A stretch of DNA of 42,716 nt, taken from contig DHSM01000002.1 of assembly GCA_002408465.1 (NCBI GenBank), positions 1 through 42,716 of the forward strand. The letters are read 5' to 3'. The translations under genes were made by a program, and so were the position numbers. Shown piece after piece: positions 23,405 to 31,505 of this stretch (its first letter is position 1; each line of letters begins with the position of its first letter). A model generated the notes under the pieces. That model searched no databases. It was not told the DNA's origin and worked only from the letters and a program-made list of their open reading frames with translations. This DNA comes from Firmicutes bacterium UBA5286. Lineage in GTDB: Bacteria > Bacillota > Proteinivoracia > UBA4975.

Positions 23405-24544
23405 TTATTTGTTTTCGTTGAATTCTTTATGGAAGTCCCGGAGATGGCGGCGCACTTCAAGATGCTGGGGACAGATCTCCTCGCATTGGCCGCAGTCCAG
23501 GCACCGGGAAAAATCTTCTTCTTTTTCAACCATGCGCTTATAGGCCTGCCGGGCCCGCTGGTGTTCATCATACATATAGGCGCTGTTATAGAGCTGAAAG
23601 ATATGGTCAATCTTAATCTTAGCAGGACAGCCGGCGCAATATTGGCAGCCAGTGCAGTCGACCTTGGTTTGGGCCAGGTAGAATTCTTTTGCCTGGCGGA
23701 TGACATCCAATTCAGCTTTGGTCAGGGAATTGATCCTGGCCTCGCTGGCGATGCGGACATTCTCTTCCACCTGTTCCATGGCACTCATGCCGCTTAAGAC
23801 CACGCTGACCTCAGGCTGATTCCACAGCCAGCGCAGAGCCCACTTAACTGGGGTGCCCTTGCCGGGGACTTTATTCCATATTGCCTGCAGGGCGGGGCTG
23901 CCAACCCGGGCCAGCCGGCCTCCCAGCAGCGGTTCCATAATAACCACACCCAGCCCCTTGGCGGCGGCATAGCGCAAGCCTTCCCGGCCGGCCTGGTACT
24001 CTTCATTCATATAGTTGTATTGAATCTGGCAAAAGTCCCAGTCATAGGCGTCGACAATTTCCTTGAACACTGACAAATCATCGTGGAACGAAAAGCCCAT
24101 ATGCTTAATTTTGCCGTCGGCCTTGGCTCGGCTGATGAAATCAAAGATATTGTGCTCCAGGCATTGCTGCCATTTTTTCTCATCCAGGGCATGGAGCAGG
24201 TAAAAATCAATATGGTCGGTCTGCAGCTTTTCCAGCTGGCGGTTGAGATACTGGTCATATTCAGCCGGGTCCTTGATCAGGAATACCGGCGATTTGGTGG
24301 CTAAGTACACCTTTTCTCTGTAGCCCTGGCCTAGGGCCTTGCCCACCAGGGTTTCGCTGGTTTCGTTGTGGTAGGGCCAGGCAGTATCTATATAATTGAC
24401 TCCGTTGTCGATGGCGTAGCGCAGCATTCTGATGGCTTCGGCCTCATCAATCTTGCCCGGCTCCCCCAGGGTTGGGAAGCGCATACAGCCAAATCCCAGG
24501 GCAGATACTTTCAAGTCATGTTTGCCAAACTTTCTATACTGCAT
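23405..24544 (-). CDS. Aldo/keto reductase with C-terminal 4Fe-4S ferredoxin domain
   Basis: 379 residues; GGAGG lies 8 nt before the ATG. The AKR barrel (about 1-285) has Asp53, Tyr58 (WPYHNE), Lys84 (LATKSP) and His118 (YLLHAL). After it come two cysteine clusters, CTGCQYCAGCP near 300 and CLDCGQCEEICP near 350, enough for iron-sulfur clusters of the ferredoxin type. Such fusions are frequent in anaerobic Clostridia and archaea and probably link carbonyl reduction to ferredoxin; the substrate is unknown. The small basic peptide gene follows on the same strand. Confidence 0.92.
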   Translation of the reverse strand: MQYRKFGKHDLKVSALGFGCMRFPTLGEPGKIDEAEAIRMLRYAIDNGVNYIDTAWPYHNETSETLVGKALGQGYREKVYLATKSPVFLIKDPAEYDQYLNRQLEKLQTDHIDFYLLHALDEKKWQQCLEHNIFDFISRAKADGKIKHMGFSFHDDLSVFKEIVDAYDWDFCQIQYNYMNEEYQAGREGLRYAAAKGLGVVIMEPLLGGRLARVGSPALQAIWNKVPGKGTPVKWALRWLWNQPEVSVVLSGMSAMEQVEENVRIASEARINSLTKAELDVIRQAKEFYLAQTKVDCTGCQYCAGCPAKIKIDHIFQLYNSAYMYDEHQRARQAYKRMVEKEEDFSRCLDCGQCEEICPQHLEVRRHLRDFHKEFNENK

Positions 24545-24589
24545 CTTTTCAACCTCCGCAATAATTAGTTGCTTAAGTAATTCGCTATG

Positions 24590-25381
24590 CTAAGCAATTA
24601 TTCCTGTATCTCCACGCAGATAGGAGAAAAAAATCTCCGTCAGGCTGGCGGGCAGGTCAGTGTAGATTTGGCCCAGCACCCTATTTCGGGGAGAAGGATG
24701 AATCTCGGGAATGAGAAAGAGGCCGTCCTTGATGGATAGGGGCTGCCTCGACCGGCGCTGGTTTTGCACGAGAATGGTGAGCTTGTCCGCAAATTGGAGG
24801 CCAAAAGTGTCGGCGACAGCTTTGAGGGCGTTGGCCCCCAGGGTCAGGAGCAGCCGGGGCTGCAGAATTTCTATCTGGCGGCGCAAATTTGCCTGGCACT
24901 TTAATCTGGTGGCAGCGGCGGGAGCAGTGATTGAGCGGCCGTTCTCGCCCAGGGGCACACACATAATAGCGTTGGTGAAGTACATCCTGCCAGCGGCAGC
25001 GGTGAGGTCGACCCCTGCCCTTTGGCAGTATGTCCCCAAAGCCCCATAGAGCAAGTTTGCCGACTGCTCTTTTTGCCATCCCGACTGGGTGCCATGGTAG
25101 TTTGTCAGTCCCAGATCCTTGACGGCATTGTATTCGCCGGTGAAGGCAATTCCCCCGTAGCCGCAGCCGTCCAGGCCGGGAGCTTCACCAATCACCACTA
25201 TGCGCACATCTTTCTTGGATGCTATGTAGTCCAGCTGAAATTTGCGCCGGTTGGCGGCTAAAGACTGGTCCGGAGGGTCGTGTTTGGGATTGGCGTGGAT
25301 ATAAGGGTTGATGAGTTTCTGCCTGCAGCGGGTGCAGGTGAAGATTTCTTTTTGATAGAACTTAGCCAGTTTGGTGTACAT
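24590..25381 (-). CDS. Uracil-DNA glycosylase superfamily protein
   Basis: 263 residues. The N-terminus has CTRCR, one half of a possible Fe-S ligand set as in family-4 enzymes. Motif 1 is VIGEAPGLDGCGYGG, in the position of 'GExPGxxE' of families 4 and 5, with further UDG elements FTNAIMCVPL, LLTLGANALKAV and the DNA-minor-groove motif PEIHPSP. Families 4 and 5 remove uracil from DNA. The changed residue after GEAPG and an insertion around GYGG make the exact family and activity open. GAGGGAG precedes the ATG. It lies in a window also carrying Mpg and YhaO/YhaN. Confidence 0.75.
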   Translation of the reverse strand: MYTKLAKFYQKEIFTCTRCRQKLINPYIHANPKHDPPDQSLAANRRKFQLDYIASKKDVRIVVIGEAPGLDGCGYGGIAFTGEYNAVKDLGLTNYHGTQSGWQKEQSANLLYGALGTYCQRAGVDLTAAAGRMYFTNAIMCVPLGENGRSITAPAAATRLKCQANLRRQIEILQPRLLLTLGANALKAVADTFGLQFADKLTILVQNQRRSRQPLSIKDGLFLIPEIHPSPRNRVLGQIYTDLPASLTEIFFSYLRGDTGIIA

Positions 25382-25506
25382 GCAATCTCTCCCTCAGGTC
25401 CAATTCTAGCAAAGATCTGTCTCCTGGGGAAGACCGGCCGGGAGGAAAGGGGGCTGCATGTGCCGAATTGAGAAAAGGAAATAGTCAAGAAGGTGAGGGT
25501 TAACTG

Positions 25507-26325
25507 ATGCCAAATGCATTGCAGCATATCCGCTGCTTTCTCCTGGATATGGACGGAACTATTTATCTGGGGAACAAGTTGCTGCCGGGGGCGGGAGAGC
25601 TTATCTCAGTTCTCCGGAGGCTGGGAATTGAATTTCTCTTTCTCACCAACAATTCCTCACGGGACAAACAGGCCTATGTGGAAAAGCTGGCGGCTTTGGG
25701 CATAGGTGTCCGCCGGAACCAGGTCCTTACCTCCGGGGAGGCCACCGCCATATACTTGCAGGGAATTAAGCCCGGGGCAAAAGTCTTTCTTCTCGGTACC
25801 CCTACTCTGGCCCAGGAGTTCGCTGCCCATGGGTTTCAGCTGGTATCTAGGGCTGGCGATCCTGATTATGTAGTTCTGGGCTTTGATACCACCCTGACCT
25901 ACCAGAAACTGTGGGATGCCTGTGATCTCATCCGCGCAGGGACAGAGTATGTGGCCACTCACCCGGATTTCAACTGCCCCCTGGAGGGGGGCAAGTACAT
26001 GCCCGACGCCGGGGCGATGATTGCCTTTATTGAGGCTTCTACCGGCCGCAGGCCAAAAGTCATCGGCAAACCAAACAGAGAAATTGTCGAGGCTGCTCTT
26101 ACCTGGACCCGTGTCGGCAGAGAGGAAATCGCCATGGTGGGGGATAGGCTGTATACCGACATTGCCATGGGCAAAGAGGCCGGCCTCACCTCAATCCTGG
26201 TCCTCAGCGGTGAAACCAGGCAGGAGGACTTGGAAAGGTCTCAATTTCGGCCGGATTATGTCTTCGCCTCTGTGGGCCAGCTGGCTGAAGCCCTGAGCAG
26301 GGAAGCCGATGATAGGGGGGATTAG
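25507..26325 (+). CDS. HAD-IIA family phosphatase (NagD/AraL-like)
   Basis: 272 residues. HAD motif I is FLLDMDGTIYLG (nucleophile and acid Asp), motif II LFLTNNSSR, the lysine is in VIGKPNREI, and motif IV is MVGDRLYTDIAMGKEAG. The cap lies between II and III, as in type IIA. These enzymes dephosphorylate small phosphates (nucleotides, sugar phosphates, phosphoglycolate). It is followed 1 bp later by a membrane acyltransferase-like gene, so the two are co-transcribed. Ribosome site AAGGTGAG lies upstream of the ATG. Confidence 0.9.
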   Translation: MPNALQHIRCFLLDMDGTIYLGNKLLPGAGELISVLRRLGIEFLFLTNNSSRDKQAYVEKLAALGIGVRRNQVLTSGEATAIYLQGIKPGAKVFLLGTPTLAQEFAAHGFQLVSRAGDPDYVVLGFDTTLTYQKLWDACDLIRAGTEYVATHPDFNCPLEGGKYMPDAGAMIAFIEASTGRRPKVIGKPNREIVEAALTWTRVGREEIAMVGDRLYTDIAMGKEAGLTSILVLSGETRQEDLERSQFRPDYVFASVGQLAEALSREADDRGD

Positions 26326-26326
26326 C

Positions 26327-27010
26327 ATGGAAACCAGGCGAATTTGGGAGATAGATTTATTGCGCGCTGCTGCTATTGTCTTGATGACAGCCTTTCATAT
26401 AGTCTACGATCTGAATGTCTTTCTCGGCTGGAATATTGTCTGGACCAAAGGATTCTGGTTTTGGGTGGGGAAGTCTTCGGCCCTGATTTTTATATTTATT
26501 TCCGGCATCAGCAGCGGGCTTGGAAGCAAGCCTGTAAAAAGGGGACTTCTCGTCCTGGGACTGGGCCTGGGCATCTCCGCAGTGACTTATTTTGCCCTGG
26601 GGGATGAGTACATTAGATTTGGCATCCTGCACTTTCTCGGCGTCTGCATGCTGCTGTCCCCGGCGTTAAGAAAGCTCCCGTCCTGGGCCCTGACCTTGCT
26701 GGCCCTGGTTGTGGCCTGCCTGGCCCAGCCCGTTGAGGGCATGAGGGTGTCGACATTTTGGCTGTTGCCCCTGGGGTTAAGGTATCCCGGCTTCATTACA
26801 GCAGATTACTATCCCCTGATTCCGTATCTGGCGGTATTTATCCTGGGGATAATTGCGTACAAGCTATTATATTTTCAGCGGCGGAGCCTCTTTAATTTTC
26901 AGGTGCAAAGCAAAATTATTACGGGCTTAAGCCGGAATTCCCTGCTCATCTATGTGGTCCATCAGCCTTTTATCCTGGGCTTAATTTTGCTCTACAAGCA
27001 TCTGGGTTAA
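26327..27010 (+). CDS. DUF1624 / heparan-glucosaminide acetyltransferase-like membrane protein
   Basis: 227 residues from ATG 26327 (GGGGGG 6 nt upstream; an in-frame ATG at 26309 has no such site). About seven membrane helices. The start RRIWEIDLLRAAAIVLMTAFHI with RxxxIDxLR and a helix histidine is the mark of DUF1624/HGSNAT-type and related acyltransferase_3 proteins, which move acyl groups across or at the membrane; FISGISSG and the helix RFGILHFLGVCMLL fit too. The substrate is unknown. Co-transcribed with the HAD phosphatase. Confidence 0.75.
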   Translation: METRRIWEIDLLRAAAIVLMTAFHIVYDLNVFLGWNIVWTKGFWFWVGKSSALIFIFISGISSGLGSKPVKRGLLVLGLGLGISAVTYFALGDEYIRFGILHFLGVCMLLSPALRKLPSWALTLLALVVACLAQPVEGMRVSTFWLLPLGLRYPGFITADYYPLIPYLAVFILGIIAYKLLYFQRRSLFNFQVQSKIITGLSRNSLLIYVVHQPFILGLILLYKHLG

Positions 27011-27117
27011 CAGAATCCAGTTTTCTTGAAAATTACAGATTCATGTCAAATAAATTACTGAAAAAGAATGACATTAGTTACCCATGAAGAATACATAAAA
27101 AAAGCAACTCGTCAATG

Positions 27118-27133
27118 GGTTAATAAATTAACC
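27118..27133. promoter_or_regulatory. Perfect palindrome upstream of the ABC transporter genes
   Basis: GGTTAAT-aa-ATTAACC, a 7-bp-arm dyad 52 bp before the permease start. A candidate operator; the binding protein is unknown. The remaining 27011-27184 shows no gene and no remnant of a binding protein. Confidence 0.3.
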
Positions 27134-27184
27134 TGAGCCAATGACCGCCTAATCCAAAGACTGGTTGATTAATTCAGGATACCG

Positions 27185-27877
27185 ATGAGATTTATCAACT
27201 TTGAGCTAATTTTTCAAACTCTGCCCAAACTACTGGATGGAGCAAAATTATCCCTATTAATAAGCCTGTTTTCCGTCGTCCTGGGAGTCTCATTGGGAAT
27301 AATAGTCGCCACCGGCCGCCTGTCCAAATTTTGGACTTTTAAGGCATTCGCCAGCGCCTATGTAGCCTTTATTCGGGGCACGCCCATGATTGTGCAGATC
27401 TTCCTTGTCTATTTTGGACTGGCGGAATTCGGCCTGACGCTGCCTGCTTTTGCCTCGGGGATTGTCGCCCTCAGTCTTAACAGCGGCGCCTATATGGGAG
27501 AAGTCTTTCGGGGAGGCATCCAATCCATTGATATTGGGCAGACCCAGGCTGGTCTCTCCTTAGGCCTGTCACCGTTTCAGGTCTTCACTCATATTGTCTT
27601 TCCCCAGGCCTTTAGGCGGGTCATCCCCTCTATGGGCAATGAAATGGTTACCCTGACCAAGGATTCATCTCTTGTCAACTTTATTGGCATTGCTGAGCTG
27701 ACCTACAGGGCTACCCTGATTGCTTCCCGCACGTACGAATATTATGCAATGTATATCGGCATTGCCATAGTTTACTTTGCTATTACCTTTACCCTGTCGC
27801 AGCTGCTGTCATGGCTGGAAAGGAGGATGGGACCCTATGATTCAGTTAGTCAATCTGGAAAAGGCCTTCGGAGATAA
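27185..27877 (+). CDS. Polar amino acid ABC transporter permease
   Basis: 230 residues with about five membrane helices. It belongs to the His/Glu/Gln/Arg/opine (HisM/GlnP) group: the N-terminal LLDGAKLSLLISLFSVVLG, FIRGTPMIVQIFLVYFGL, NSGAYMGEVFRGGIQSI and the EAA loop GQTQAGLSLGLSPFQVFTHI that docks on the ATPase. It forms the membrane pore for uptake of a polar amino acid. Its 3' end overlaps the ATPase gene by 41 nt. No solute-binding protein gene is adjacent. The ribosome site is weak (AGGAT). Confidence 0.92.
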   Translation: MRFINFELIFQTLPKLLDGAKLSLLISLFSVVLGVSLGIIVATGRLSKFWTFKAFASAYVAFIRGTPMIVQIFLVYFGLAEFGLTLPAFASGIVALSLNSGAYMGEVFRGGIQSIDIGQTQAGLSLGLSPFQVFTHIVFPQAFRRVIPSMGNEMVTLTKDSSLVNFIGIAELTYRATLIASRTYEYYAMYIGIAIVYFAITFTLSQLLSWLERRMGPYDSVSQSGKGLRR

Positions 27878-28559
27878 TCACGTCCTTAAGGGGGTTTCCG
27901 TCTCCGTCAGCCGGGGAGAGGTTGTAGTCCTCATCGGCGCCAGCGGTTCCGGCAAGAGCACTTTGCTCCGCTGTGTAAACTTGTTGGAGGTGCCTGACAG
28001 CGGCGAGATTTGGATCGATGGCGTGGAGGTTACCGCCAAAGGTGTAGTAAAGCATGAAGTGCGGCGGGAGACAGGCATGGTCTTTCAGCAGTTCAATCTC
28101 TTTCCCCATAAGCGGGTAATAGACAATATCACCCTTGCGCCCATAAAGGTGCGGGGGATGTCCCATAAGGATGCCGCAGAGTTGGCCATGGTTCTGCTGG
28201 CCAAGGTTGATTTGGCGGCCAAAGCTCGGTCCTGGCCCCATCAGCTCTCCGGCGGGCAGCAGCAAAGAGTGGCTATTGCCCGGGCCCTGGCAATGCAGCC
28301 CAAGGTAATGCTCTTTGACGAAGTGACCTCGGCTCTGGACCCAGGCATGACCGGGGAAGTTCTTAACGTCATGAAGGAACTGGCTGCCGACGGCATGACG
28401 ATGATTGTCGTCACCCATGAAATGGCCTTTGCCCGGGAAGCCGGGGACAAGATCATCTTTATGCATGACGGGATTATTGTCGAGGAGGGACCGCCCTCAC
28501 AATTGCTGGTCAATCCTCAGCATGATGCGACCAAGGATTTCTTAAGCAAAGTACTCTAA
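27837..28559 (+). CDS. Polar amino acid ABC transporter ATP-binding protein
   Basis: 240 residues from ATG 27837 (AAAGGAGG 10 nt upstream); the longer frame from 27777 has no site and no homology. Walker A GASGSGKST (36-44), Q-loop in GMVFQQFNLFPHK, signature LSGGQQQRVAIARALA, Walker B VMLFDEVTSALD and switch His in VVTHEM are all intact, of GlnQ type. It powers the permease just upstream. Q-loop glutamines and the FNLFPH segment are usual for amino-acid importers. Confidence 0.95.
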   Translation: MIQLVNLEKAFGDNHVLKGVSVSVSRGEVVVLIGASGSGKSTLLRCVNLLEVPDSGEIWIDGVEVTAKGVVKHEVRRETGMVFQQFNLFPHKRVIDNITLAPIKVRGMSHKDAAELAMVLLAKVDLAAKARSWPHQLSGGQQQRVAIARALAMQPKVMLFDEVTSALDPGMTGEVLNVMKELAADGMTMIVVTHEMAFAREAGDKIIFMHDGIIVEEGPPSQLLVNPQHDATKDFLSKVL

Positions 28560-28564
28560 ACAGG

Positions 28565-28607
28565 ATTGGGACAAAGGGGTCGGTTCCTTTTGTCCCAATT
28601 TTATTTT
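28565..28607 (+). terminator. Terminator of the ABC transporter operon
   Basis: ATTGGGACAAAGG and CCTTTTGTCCCAAT arms, followed by TTTATTTT, 5 bp after the ATPase stop. Confidence 0.85.
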
Positions 28608-28693
28608 GCCTTGTTTCGGGTCAGTATGGTTTACAAAGGCAGGGCAAAGAATGATAATATAAAAAAGAAACGCCAGTGAAAGGAGGACTTGTC

Positions 28694-29008
28694 TTGTCTG
28701 ATTCCTTAAAATGCAATGTCTGCGGCAAGGCTATTGAGTCCAGAAAAGATTTGGTGGTGACTAACCAGGCTATTACCAGGTTTCTCACATTCCATGAGGA
28801 TTGTTATAAAAAAGCTATTAAAGCGGGAAAATTACTTGGCCGTCCCGTTAATACTGTTGCCTCAGATATTTTCTTGGCAATAATTCTAGTTGCTGCCTTG
28901 GTCTTTTATATCTTTACAAAGAAATTTTTGTTGCTGTTGGTGCTGGTTGCCAGCCCCATATACAGATTTATTATCTGGTGGCGCTTTGAACGGCAGCTGA
29001 AATCCTGA
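28694..29008 (+). CDS. Small zinc-ribbon membrane protein
   Basis: 104 residues from TTG 28694, with AAAGGAGG 7 nt upstream; a GTG at 28676 lacks a site. The N-terminal 45 residues have CNVC and FHEDC, a Cys3His-type zinc site in the cytoplasm (C7, C10, H34, C38). Two hydrophobic helices follow (about 57-74 and 77-94), then a basic tail. No known family is recognised. The leader (AAGGAGG, ctTG, TTG start, early zinc ribbon) closely parallels that of the TPR gene at 3893. Monocistronic between two terminators. Confidence 0.65.
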   Translation: MSDSLKCNVCGKAIESRKDLVVTNQAITRFLTFHEDCYKKAIKAGKLLGRPVNTVASDIFLAIILVAALVFYIFTKKFLLLLVLVASPIYRFIIWWRFERQLKS

Positions 29009-29023
29009 AGTGGATAAGAAAAA

Positions 29024-29050
29024 ATCCTGCGGGGAATTTCCCTGCAGGAT
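29024..29050. terminator. Terminator between convergent genes
   Basis: ATCCTGC/GCAGGAT outer stem with inner GGG/CCC, AT-rich on both sides; lies between the zinc-ribbon gene and the DUF2207 gene. Confidence 0.7.
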
Positions 29051-29058
29051 ATATTTAT

Positions 29059-30792
29059 TTACCAGCCTCCGCCTCCGCCGCCGCCACCGCCGCCTCCCGA
29101 GGAGCCTCCTGAGAAGCCCGAGGAGGAGCCGGGGGCCATTTTGGAAGCAGCAATACTGTTGTTTAAGGAACTGCTGAGGTTGCTGGCAAGACTGGCAGCA
29201 GAAAAGCCTGTAAAGTGGCTGCCCTGGTACCAAATTGGCCTATATCCCTGACCGGCTTGACTTGCTGCCGCCAGGACGGTGGAGAACTTTTCTGCCCATT
29301 GCTGGTCGACACCCAAGGCTAGGGCATGAGGCAGATATTTTTCAAACAGTTCCGGCGTCCTCTCCGGCGGCGCCGACCACTGCAGGTAGTCCTTTTCTGC
29401 TACTTCCAAAAACATCTTAAAGCCCTCAATTTCATCCATCAGTTTCCTGCCTTCAACAGTCGGCGCTTTCAGGAGTTTGCCGAAGACAGCGCAGATGATG
29501 ATTACCCCCAGGGCCGAGACAATCAGCAGCAACATGCCCCAGAAGCCTCCGAATAGGACTGTAAAGATCAGACTGACAGCCAGAAGGATAAAACTCATCA
29601 AGATTCCCAACAGCAGCCAGGAGGTATTGGACTTGAATAATTTGCCCTTGTACGCTGCGGCCAGCTGTTTGTGCAAGCGAAGGCCGGCAGTGCTAATGAG
29701 CATGTGATTTGCATTGTCCAGCTCCAGGATGTTGCCTTGGGAGAAGAGCTGGGAATGGAGAATGTCTTCTGCAGGGGAGCTAGGGGTCTGGACCCCGGTA
29801 TTCTCCAGGCTGTACTTTTTCTTGCCATCCTGCCGGATAATCAGCCTGCCCTGGACGGCCAAATTGATTATTGCCGCTGTAAAGGCTTTGTCATCGTAGC
29901 CCATGCGGCGGATATAGCGGATGGCGGCAGGGGAGAATCCTTCCGGCGGGGTATACCTGGGGAAAATCACGCCCTTGCGGGGATCACGGCCTACCTTGTT
30001 CCAGGCATATAAATACCACAGGGGCAGGAGGATTAAGGTGAGGAGGCAAAACAATATGCCCAGGTTGTCTTTGAGGAACCAGAGCAGTTTCTGCTTGGAG
30101 CTGGGTTCGTTTACATAACCTTTGGGCCAGCCCACTACAATAGTCAGGCCTTCACTGGCAGCTAGGGCCCGGGTGGTGGTGAATTTTACGCCATCACCTG
30201 TTGCTTCAGCTCGATAATCGCTGCCGGTTGCCCCTGTATAACCGGTAAATCCAGCAATCTTTGCGTTGCTTGCAGGAGCGCCCGGAGGCAGCGTCACTGT
30301 AGCGGAAGCGGATTCGATGGGAAAGGCCCAGCCGTTGCCGGTGACATTCCAGTACAATTCGTCGTGCTCCTCAAAGAATCCCAGCACCCGTTTGACCTTG
30401 TACGTAATGGTGTAGGTGTGCTGCCCAAGAGAAAGCAAGACATCTTCTTGGCCGATGCGGATGCGAATGCCGTTGGCTAGGCGTTCGGTAGTGTATGGTT
30501 CAGGGTTGCCGTCCAGGAGGACCGAGAGAAGAGAGAAATCCACCCGCACTCGGTTGCCTCTGCTGTCCTTGTATGTGGTAGGGATATCCCGGTAGATGCC
30601 CCGCCGAATTTGGTTGCCGGCGCTTTCTACCTGGATGATTTCGGTCACTGTCACCGAGGCGTTTTCCTGGATTTTGACGAGAGTGTCGTAGCTGAGTATC
30701 CGTTCCTGAGCGGCCTGGGCCAGTCCTGCCGGCAGCAGCAGGAGGAGGACAAGAAAAGAGAGGAGAAAAGGACGGATTATTTTTCTTCCCAT
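29059..30792 (-). CDS. DUF2207 membrane protein with Gly-rich tail ending in Trp
   Basis: 577 residues. Signal or anchor peptide 1-27, then an extracellular beta-rich DUF2207 domain (about 30-230, with GIYRDIPTTY and ELYWNVTGNGWAFPI), a membrane helix (about 240-262), a cytoplasmic part with a winged-helix-like piece (IINLAVQGRLII) and two more helices (about 395-440). The protein ends with a run of glycines and a final Trp, a common finish in DUF2207 proteins. It overlaps the upstream LemA gene by 16 nt; LemA and DUF2207 are a widespread pair of unknown envelope function. The ORF starts at ATG 30792. Confidence 0.9.
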   Translation of the reverse strand: MGRKIIRPFLLSFLVLLLLLPAGLAQAAQERILSYDTLVKIQENASVTVTEIIQVESAGNQIRRGIYRDIPTTYKDSRGNRVRVDFSLLSVLLDGNPEPYTTERLANGIRIRIGQEDVLLSLGQHTYTITYKVKRVLGFFEEHDELYWNVTGNGWAFPIESASATVTLPPGAPASNAKIAGFTGYTGATGSDYRAEATGDGVKFTTTRALAASEGLTIVVGWPKGYVNEPSSKQKLLWFLKDNLGILFCLLTLILLPLWYLYAWNKVGRDPRKGVIFPRYTPPEGFSPAAIRYIRRMGYDDKAFTAAIINLAVQGRLIIRQDGKKKYSLENTGVQTPSSPAEDILHSQLFSQGNILELDNANHMLISTAGLRLHKQLAAAYKGKLFKSNTSWLLLGILMSFILLAVSLIFTVLFGGFWGMLLLIVSALGVIIICAVFGKLLKAPTVEGRKLMDEIEGFKMFLEVAEKDYLQWSAPPERTPELFEKYLPHALALGVDQQWAEKFSTVLAAASQAGQGYRPIWYQGSHFTGFSAASLASNLSSSLNNSIAASKMAPGSSSGFSGGSSGGGGGGGGGGGW

Positions 30793-31334
30793 GATATTTC
30801 TGGCGCCTGCCTTTCTGTTGCCAATTCCAAGGTAAAGAACTCGGCCCGGGAAAATCCCGTGATTTTGGCAATGATATTGCTGGGAAAGGATTCCACTCGG
30901 TTGTTGAGCATGCGGACGGCGCCGTTGTAATAGCGCCGGGCCAGCTGAATCTGGTCCTCAACCTGCACCAGCTCTTCCTGGAGGGTGAGGAAGTTTTTCG
31001 AAGCCTTTAAATCCGGGTAGGCTTCAGCGAGGGCAAAGAGGTTTTTGAGGCCGTCGGTCAAGGCGTTCTCTGCCAGCCCCTTTTCTCTGGTTCCCTGGGC
31101 TTGCATAGCTGTCGCCCGCTTTTGGGTGATTTCTATCAATAATGATTGTTCATGTTTGCTGTAGCCCCGGACTGTTTCTACCAGGCTGGGAATCAAATCA
31201 CTGCGCCTTTTCAGTTGTACATCAATGCCGCTCCAGGCTTCTTTCAACATATTGCTTGTTTTGACCAGCCGGTTGTAAGCAATGATGAAATACAGCACTG
31301 TGATTAGAACCACCGGAACAATAAACCATTGCAT
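30777..31334 (-). CDS. LemA family protein
   Basis: 185 residues, the normal LemA length. One N-terminal membrane helix (about 2-20) is followed by a helical bundle with the LemA signatures YNRLVKTSNMLKEAWSGIDV, LKRRSDLIPSLVETVRGY, and QIQLARRYYNGAVRMLNNRV plus the FPSNIIAKITGF segment. AGGAGA precedes the ATG. LemA proteins are membrane-anchored with unclear role. The 16-nt overlap with DUF2207 means coupled translation. It is divergent from the LTA-synthase-type gene. Confidence 0.95.
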   Translation of the reverse strand: MQWFIVPVVLITVLYFIIAYNRLVKTSNMLKEAWSGIDVQLKRRSDLIPSLVETVRGYSKHEQSLLIEITQKRATAMQAQGTREKGLAENALTDGLKNLFALAEAYPDLKASKNFLTLQEELVQVEDQIQLARRYYNGAVRMLNNRVESFPSNIIAKITGFSRAEFFTLELATERQAPEISWEEK

Positions 31335-31430
31335 ATTCTCATCTCCTGTCTTATGAGTGCATGGGCGTTAATTTCTACATGCCCATAGATAATTCCTGCA
31401 GGTAAATGGAGCAAGAGTAATTGATTTCTA

Positions 31431-31458
31431 TTGCGGATAATTGTCAAGAAGGTATAAT
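31431..31458 (+). promoter_or_regulatory. Promoter of the LTA-synthase-type gene
   Basis: TTGCGG (31431-31436), 16-bp spacer, TATAAT (31453-31458), 48 bp before the start codon. Confidence 0.55.
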
Positions 31459-31505
31459 TAGGCTATGCTCAAAACTTTTAAGTATGGGCCTTGGAGTGAT
31501 GCAAA

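Noticed and set aside
23122..23706. 194-codon minus-strand frame
   Set aside because: It crosses the terminator and the 3' part of the Fe-S aldo/keto reductase; no ribosome site or family.
29060..29100. CCG/CCT triplet run as a stand-alone repeat element
   Set aside because: It encodes the poly-glycine tail of the DUF2207 protein.
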